A stretch of 64,000 nt of DNA from Psococerastis gibbosa (Eukaryota > Arthropoda > Insecta > Psocodea > Psocidae). The position numbers were made by a program, and so were the translations under genes. The DNA is taken from positions 23,703,089-23,767,088 of the forward strand of contig OZ020488.1 of assembly GCA_963971405.1 (NCBI GenBank), read 5' to 3'. The first letter of the stretch is position 1. Every line of letters begins with the position of its first letter. Under the pieces are notes generated by a model. It saw nothing but the letters and a program-made list of their open reading frames with translations, made no database searches and was not told the DNA's origin. Shown piece by piece: positions 57,392 to 64,000 of this stretch.

Positions 57392-57529
57392 ACAGTCAAC
57401 GGAAGTTAAAGAAAGTTCCACTCTAAATTGGGACGTGGTTTTTCAATGCATAATAATGGCAAATAGTAAATGTATTTAAGTTACTAGTTCCAATTCTGAG
57501 TGAAACTTTCTTTAACTTGCGTCGACTGT
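57392..57529. mobile_element. Small terminal-inverted-repeat element
   Basis: ACAGTCAACGGAAGTTAAAG then AAAGTT is complemented at the right by AACTTTCTTTAACTTGCGTC and GACTGT. The arms are about 32 bp with two mismatches and the interior is AT-rich. Total 138 bp. Confidence 0.8.
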
Positions 57530-57874
57530 ACGCTTTTGGCCATAAGTATCAATTACATACTGTAATACTGATGGCAAAGTACTAAACAATAATCTGCAGA
57601 ACACAAATGCGGAATACGGATTAGACGGACTAAGATTTTGATTTGCAACGGGTCATTGGAAATGGACCGTCGGCATTGCTTTATTGGACTCGATTATTTT
57701 ATGGGAGATATCTGTTCGCACTGAGTGATTGTGGGCCACGTTAATTAATTAAACTAAGTGAACTAAAAATAATCGGCCATTTTTAGGGCTAGTTTTTAGC
57801 CTACATGTCAATTACTAGTACTACCCTGCCCAGCTCAAGTTGAATTTTTGTATCACTTATTTTACTACATTTTC

Positions 57875-59296
57875 TTTTTGTTTGACTATAATAAATTAAA
57901 ATATGGACCATTAGGTAGATTTTAAAGAAAATATTTTTAAAATCTATGGAAGCATAACCTAAGGGATAATATTTGTTTCCACTCTTATATTTTGCAAGGA
58001 CTATGAAAATGATCCACTTCCTAGGACCTGGTTTTTTCGTAAAAAAATTAAATTTACCGGGTCAAAAACCATCTAAAAGTGGAAAACAATTTCATTTTAA
58101 CAATAATAGTTGAAAAATTTCAATAACAAAATTTTTGTGTGATCATGGCGAGAGGTATCGCGCTATCCGCGGATTTACGCGAATGAGTGATAATGCTATC
58201 GTAGCTTGGGAAAGGCGTATGGAAAATAGCTGCGGGCTACTCCTGGCAAAAAGCACTGTTCAAGATATTGCCTGAAAACACGAAAAAACCAGAGAAATCG
58301 TAGCTAAACCTACGGAAGGAAGCTTTCGGACAGTGACGCAAGTGGAAGAAAAGGCCCTTGGACGAGTGGCCTGATGCAATAGAAGGGATACTAGTGATTC
58401 TATTAATCATAAATGGAACCAGCTCACTGGTAAAAAATACTGCGAAGATCCTTGTCGCCAAACATGGGGTTTCAATCTTACGCTGCTAAGAAGAAACCGG
58501 CACTGAGTATGCTTCAAATGAAAAGAAGACGCACTTGTGGAAATGAATTCAAAATTTGGTCACAAGATAACTGGCACAGGGTTGTTTGGTCGGATAAATC
58601 GAGTTTTCAACATTGACAACACATTTTCCACAAGCGCGTCTTCTTTTCATTTGACGCAAAGTCAGTGCCGATTTCTTCTTAGCAGCGTAAAATTGAAACC
58701 CCATGTTCTTCAAAGCTGGGCGACAATTATCTTTGCAGTATTTTTTGTCAGTGAGCTGGTTCAATTTATGATTAATAGAATCACTAGTATCCTTTCTATT
58801 GCATCAGGCCACTCGTCCAAGGGCCCTTTCTTCCAATTGCGTCACTGTCCGAATACTTCCTTCCGTAGGTTTAGCTACGATTTCTCTGGTTTTTTCGTGT
58901 TTTCAGGCAATATCTTGAACAGTGCTTTTTGCCAGGAGTAGCCGGCAGCTATTTTCCATACGCCTTTCCCAAGTTTCGAAAGCGTTATCACTCAGCATTC
59001 GCGTAAATCCGCGGATAACGCGATTCCTCTCACCATGATCACAAAAAATTGTTATTGATAATTTTTCAACTATTATTGTTAAAATGAAATTGTTTTCCAC
59101 TTTTAGATGCTTTTTGATCCGGTAAATTTAATTTTTTACGAAAAAACCAGGTCCTAGGAAGTGGATCATTTTCATAGTCCTTGTAAGGGTGGAAACAAAT
59201 ATTATCCCTGAGGTTATGCTTCCATAGATTTTAAAAATATTTACTTTGAAATCTACCTAATGGTCCATATTTTATTGTATTATAGTCAAACAAAAA
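57875..59296. mobile_element. Large palindrome built from a Tc1-like transposase gene
   Basis: Two arms of about 665 bp (57875-58540 and 58625-59296) are inverted copies of each other with scattered differences. Outer ends match as TTTTTGTTTGACTATAAT and its complement. Each arm contains the same transposase pieces, such as GIALSADLR and QMKRRR. The plus frame near 58548-58614 reads KIWSQDNWHRVVWSDKSSF, the NWxxVxWSDES block of Tc1/mariner with its catalytic Asp. Neither arm has an intact frame. Sequence beyond WSDKS is missing from both. Confidence 0.85.
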
Positions 59297-60283
59297 TTTA
59301 TCTGTCGCAATACACCTCAGTCTATACACCTCAGTCAATTCACCGGGTTGGGTGTTTTTGTGTCAGCATATACAGTATATACTGGTAACTAATGTACTGG
59401 GCTCCCTGTCTTATGGTTTTATTGTTATAAATTAACTTTTAGTTTAGTAGCCTATGTACAATAAACCGTCAATTACTACAGCTTATGAATGTGAATAATT
59501 CCTATACAAGTCGGCATTACTCCTATTAATCAAACCTATAGCTATTAATTCGGTACCCACGGATCCTACAATATACAATATATTATTCGTACAGACAATA
59601 CAAGAACTCCAGAATTTAACAGCTGTATCATTTAAGGATTATGTGCCTATCTCGTTTCAAGAAAAATTTTACTATTCAGAAATGCTTGGGTATGCCGTAT
59701 CAGATTCATTTTAGTTTCAAGGATAAGTTTAAAACATCTGGCCGGTGAAGTACTAGATTTTTAGTTGCTATTTTGAACGGAAAATATAATCAGATACTGG
59801 TACTGTGCAAATTGTCCTACAATAAAAATACAAAAATACGGTTTGAGGATGTCATTTGAAAAATAAGTTTAGAGGTTTGGCTCATTTTTGGCTCTGTTAA
59901 ATTAATTGTCACTAGTGCTCTCTGGTGCAGCTTTTCAAACTAATTGTTAGGTTTTAGGTTTAGGGTTTAGGTTTTTATATCTCCAACCGTTTCTGGATCC
60001 ACTGAATCAGATCATCCTGTGTAGGTATTTAAATGAGATGAGACTGCTTGGGGGGAAAGGAAAATTCTCCCCGACGCGACGCAAATGCGGACTGCCCAAT
60101 CAGCAGAAACAACGAAGACTGGCGCATTCGAATAATAAGGGCAAGTGGATTTCAGCGACAGAAGGCATACGGCGTGGTCTATATTAGGTAATATACAATA
60201 AGAGGGGGTCCGAAGATGGTGGATGAAGGACTAGAGTTGAGGTGGCCGAGGTTTTATGGTTCTTGTCTTGTGCCAATGACAAG

Positions 60284-60525
60284 CGAGCTCCTAATATTAA
60301 GGGGACTAGTCAATTCCCAAATCCCCCAATTATAATTGGTATAATTATAAAGAAAATTATAATAAATGCATGGGCAGTCACAATAACATTATAGGTTTGG
60401 TCATCTTCTAGGAATAATCCGGGTTGTCTTAATTCTAATCGAATTAGAATATTTAGGCTTGACCCTACTATACCAGCTCAAATACCAAAAATAAAATATA
60501 ACGTTCCGTTATCTTTATGATATTG
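60284..60525 (-). pseudogene. cox1: Nuclear copy of mitochondrial cox1 (NUMT)
   Basis: The minus strand reads HKDNGTLYFIFGIWAGMVGS, then [40 protein letters not shown] and GNWLVPLMLGA. This is cytochrome c oxidase subunit I residues about 12-90. Trp codons in GIWAG and GNW are TGA, and ATA reads as Met, so it fits only the invertebrate mitochondrial code. The frame is unbroken over about 80 codons. Homology stops sharply at both ends; after LMLGA the expected PDMAFP is absent. A nuclear transfer is the simplest reading. Confidence 0.92.
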
Positions 60526-62384
60526 CTTACTTGGATGGACGGAACTGCCAGAACAATGTGGAACCAACACAATGATATATGGGCTTCTATAAGGCTTATA
60601 GCGGCTGGCCTAAAATAAACATAAGAAAAGCTCGCAGTATTATTATTTACATAGAACATATTCTATTTTTAAGATAAGTTAAGATAAAAAGGAAACACTT
60701 TGCCCAATGTAAACTCTGAATGACAAGCTTGTCTTGTGTTTATTTTACGCCAGACCCACTCCCACAATAGCTTGCTATAATGGGCCCTAATAAGGAAAAA
60801 GGACTACTCCCATAATAGCTTATGGATGGCGTTTATTGCCAAAATAACCCTGTATAGCGTGTATTGTACCTTGCCATACGCATACCATGAAATTGTTTCA
60901 GTTATTCGTATTCGTCGACACTGTGCTTACAAGAAAAATTAAGCGCCAAGTGAAGAATAATCCTTTCTAACTATGCTAAAACCGTCAGAATAAGTCCAAC
61001 TGGGAGATTCATGATTCCACAAAACGAGGCAAAGGTTATGCTCTGGGGAAATCAGAAGAAAAGGTTGTGAAGGTCTGCCACAAACCCACTGGCCTCATCA
61101 CTATCAGACCTCATCACTTGCCTTTCCCATTCTCTTCTCTTCATTGGGTTCCTTTCGATGCAATAGCCCACTGCTACAGTAGGGAGGTTTCGGTTGGGGT
61201 CTGTCACAGCGTAAACGTGGAAGAAGGGGGGGGGGCGGTTTCTGAAACTAGCTCTCGACAAAAAAAAGTTCCAGTTTGTTTCTGAAAAATGTGATTCTAA
61301 AATTTTTATAAAGTCCTAAAAGGCATACCATATTAATATGAGTACCCCCGCTACGCGGGTTCTTTTACAAAGTCGGTTTTTACAAGAAATATCGACTGTA
61401 GAGTCGTCAAAAACAGTCGCTAAGTTAGCAGGAATGCTTCTCTACATTTCGTCGTATGACATGTGGCCTTCACTAACACCAATAGGCCCTAGTTCTTCAA
61501 CTCCTGCGTCGGGACTACAACACTCATTGTTTTCTTGTACAAATCAAATTCAATGATTGTGGCCAATCTGTGTTAGCAGTGGCGGACTGGGCCGTCTGGC
61601 AGACGTGCATTTGCCCTACAAATGATATTTGTTTAGATATTTGATGTTTACGCAAGGCTTTTCGACCTCCGATTGTCTGTTAACAAATAAATTTACAGGT
61701 GCGGTACAGTTTCACCCAACATATAATTATAATACAATTTTAGACTGCTGGGGTCCTCTACAAAAATATAAAGGTTGTGGCGGAGATAAAATAGGGAATA
61801 AAAAATTAGAAATTCTTTTGATTTAAAAATTTTTACATTCAAACAAGAGGTGGCAAATAAGAGGTGGAGCAAAATATATCGTTGTGCTGTATTGTATTTT
61901 ATAGGAGTAGTGGGCCAGGATCACAAAAATGGGAGGAACCAGAAAGAATGAAATTGTCGGGATGGCATAATTTGATTATTTTGCGTATCATAAATATTAA
62001 GAACATTGATTAAATCTTGTCGCTTTTTCTCTCACAGGAAATGAATGAATTGATTGCTTTTGGTGAATATTGAAGCATCATAAAACATTTTAGTTTTAAA
62101 TTTCTTTTTATTCGGTACGGTATATGAGGAACTAGACATCCTAATACATAACATATTAATTTATTTGATTTGTAACTAATTGGTCATGTTCTAATTATGT
62201 ACTGTTAAATTTCTTCAACGATTATGTTGCTATTAATAGGGGCTGCAATTTTACAATAGTATTAAACAATGTCGACTTAGTGACAATATTGTTTATTATC
62301 ATATGAAAACAATTAGAGGCACAGAGTATATATTTAATTCTATGCAAAGCCTCTACAGGCAGGGGAATTGGAAAAGGAAGACAT

Positions 62385-62455
62385 GAAAAAATAGACGGAT
62401 ACCGGATTCAAGCCCAAGTCTCTACCTTGTCGGGGTGAGAGCCTAGTGCGGTTTT
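62385..62455 (-). repeat. tRNA-like SINE fragment
   Basis: GACGGATACCGGATTCAAGC then CCAAGTCTCTACCTTGTCGG is the complement of a B box-like GGCTTGAATCC stretch preceded by a tRNA-like body. A weaker relative lies at 43425-43460 (GAATCAAACCCAGG). It is not a functional tRNA. Confidence 0.45.
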
Positions 62456-64000
62456 GTTTTGTCTACATAAGGTTCCGTGTGTCAACCTATAAATACTACA
62501 AAGGTATGTACACTATATAGTCTATACCATAATGCATTTGTAATTCCATAATAATACCAATTATCATAAATATACAGTATGCATAAAACACTGAGGTACA
62601 GCAACCAAACAAGGGCTCAGATCTGAGAACTAGTCAATTGTTTGTTCGCCTTTGCTCCGTATGGGATGTTCTGGCCAACAAAATTCCTAACCGCCGCATT
62701 TTCCCCACCAATTGCTGTTGGGTGGGTGAGCCCAAGTCCAGCAGAAGTTGATCATTTTACATCGAGGCAACTCAACCTACTCACAACCCTGCATGTGCTA
62801 TCCTCCATAATTGATAAACCTGTGTCACGTACACGTAAGATATACATTATACATAATTTCAAAGTGGCTCAAATTGAATTGGTATTTGGTAAAGTAATAC
62901 TTCGTATTACCAAACCTACTAATGTGCAGTAAATGACTACTATACAATGTAATTCGTAATGTAATAGCATTGAATTTATAACACTAGTGTTTTGTATATA
63001 TTCAATGGTAATAGTAATTACCGAATGCCCTACATACGCAATAATTAGACTTTCCTTGCCAAAACCACACACCCCGCCAAGCTTAATTGGGGACAAACAT
63101 GAGCCGGTCACATCAACATTAAACTTTCTCATCAAGACTGGAGTCATGAAACACCTATAGACAAATGCAAGAGAACCGTTCCAAATGGAAACTACCAACA
63201 ATAAACAAATAAATTGACAACTCCGTTCACACACACCAACCGGCTCAAATACTCAAAAGAGTCCCGCGTCAAAAAAAAAAAACACACAGTATAATACTTG
63301 AATATTAAGAACAATATTAAAATAAAGATATGTAAAAGTAAGTTACTATATAACATGCCTATCAACACCCATACGCAGAGCCAGGTGTAATAAAATTTCT
63401 TTTATATAAAATTATGAAACAGGCTCAATATTGTACGATATAAAGAGAGTAAAAGCTGTCGGTCGTAAAAAGAGAGCATAAAGGGCGTAAAAGTTCGAAA
63501 TTGACCGGAAAATCGCACCTTTGTTTCAAAACCAAAGGAGAAGGAATCGACGGGCTCTATTATTTTTATAAAAGATCCGGCCAGGTGAGATTCGACACAG
63601 CAGCTCACTCTCATTTTTATGTTTTCTTTTTTGCTTTAACCTATGTATCATTTCATTTTCTTATTTCATCGTATAATCCAACCAATTCCATTTGACAAAG
63701 TTAAAATCTCTCGAGATTGGTGTCAAACAGGCGCGGATTTAGAAATTTTCCTCGGAAAGGGTTAAGAGAAGCCATCTCAATATACAGTAATGCCTCCGTT
63801 ACTTTTAGCTTTTTCTTAATACAAATGTGAAAATTGTTTATTTTTGATGCGCAAAGAAACTTAAATACTCGCCAATAAGTTTTAAATATTCTTAACAGAA
63901 TTGCCAATTTTCGTTCAAACCCTAATTTTAGCTAGTGGATGCTGAAATTTTTTGAAGAGGGCGGCCGCCCTCTCCAACCCCCTCCCTTTCTATCTAGAAA

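Larger units (their letters stand above)
39757..64000. other. Region downstream of GluRI
   Basis: I recognise no host gene exon here. It is a mosaic of transposon relics, listed separately. Stretches where I see nothing I can name include 40916-41800, 42800-43600, 43760-44630, 45040-45330, 46820-47650, 48900-49310, 49630-50580, 51300-52000, 52460-53190, 53740-54110, 56700-57390, 59300-60280, 60530-61570 and 61580-63720. The terminal sequence after 63728 (CAGGCGCGGATTTAGAAA) looks like one end of a further transposon that runs off the window. Confidence 0.5.

Noticed and set aside
59945-59975. Telomere-like GGTTTAGGGTTTAGG
   Set aside because: Only two or three imperfect units; the usual arthropod repeat is TTAGG, and there is no array.
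62869-63234. 121-codon minus frame with a signal-peptide-like start
   Set aside because: Hydrophobic from AT-rich sequence; I see no family motif, no matching exon and no other support.

Overview
The window is animal nuclear DNA, almost certainly from an arthropod. It is AT-rich, intron-rich and full of transposon relics. One protein-coding gene can be supported: the 3' three-quarters of an AMPA-type ionotropic glutamate receptor on the + strand, closest in my memory to insect GluRI (GluRIA/GluRIB). I resolve 13 exons between 5999 and 39756. All have AG/GT borders and matching phases, and they encode about 765 residues: the distal amino-terminal domain, the split ligand-binding domain, M1, the pore loop, M3, M4 and a short tail ending THTQV-stop. 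The first part of the amino-terminal domain, the signal peptide and the promoter are not in the window; they must lie upstream.

Layout. 1-5998 is upstream intron or flank with dispersed repeats. 5999-23227 carries exons 1-6 (amino-terminal domain and the S1 lobe). Intron 6 is large (23228-30401) and holds LINE relics. 30402-33118 carries exons 7-9 (end of S1, M1, pore, M3, start of S2). Intron 9 (33119-36997) holds several LINE fragments and a full copy of a dispersed repeat. 36998-39756 carries exons 10-13 (S2, M4, tail). 39757-64000 has no gene I can recognise. It holds MITE-like palindromes, LINE fragments, a three-unit tandem repeat, a SINE with clean target-site duplications, tandem copies of an unclassified repeat, a large palindrome made from a Tc1-like transposase gene, and a nuclear insertion of mitochondrial cox1.

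The rest of the sequence is mobile-element history. I see four SINE-like families, reverse-transcriptase fragments from at least three non-LTR lineages, several terminal-inverted-repeat elements, and one unclassified repeat of about 800 bp present in at least seven full or partial copies. The cox1 fragment reads only with the invertebrate mitochondrial code (TGA = Trp), which fits an invertebrate host. I found no CRISPR array, operon, rRNA gene or convincing functional tRNA, and no new gene system. The most informative points are the receptor's exon structure and genomically encoded editing sites, the Tc1 palindrome, the cox1 insertion, and the nested insertions with perfect target-site duplications. 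All homology statements rest on motifs I recognise by eye; no database search was run.
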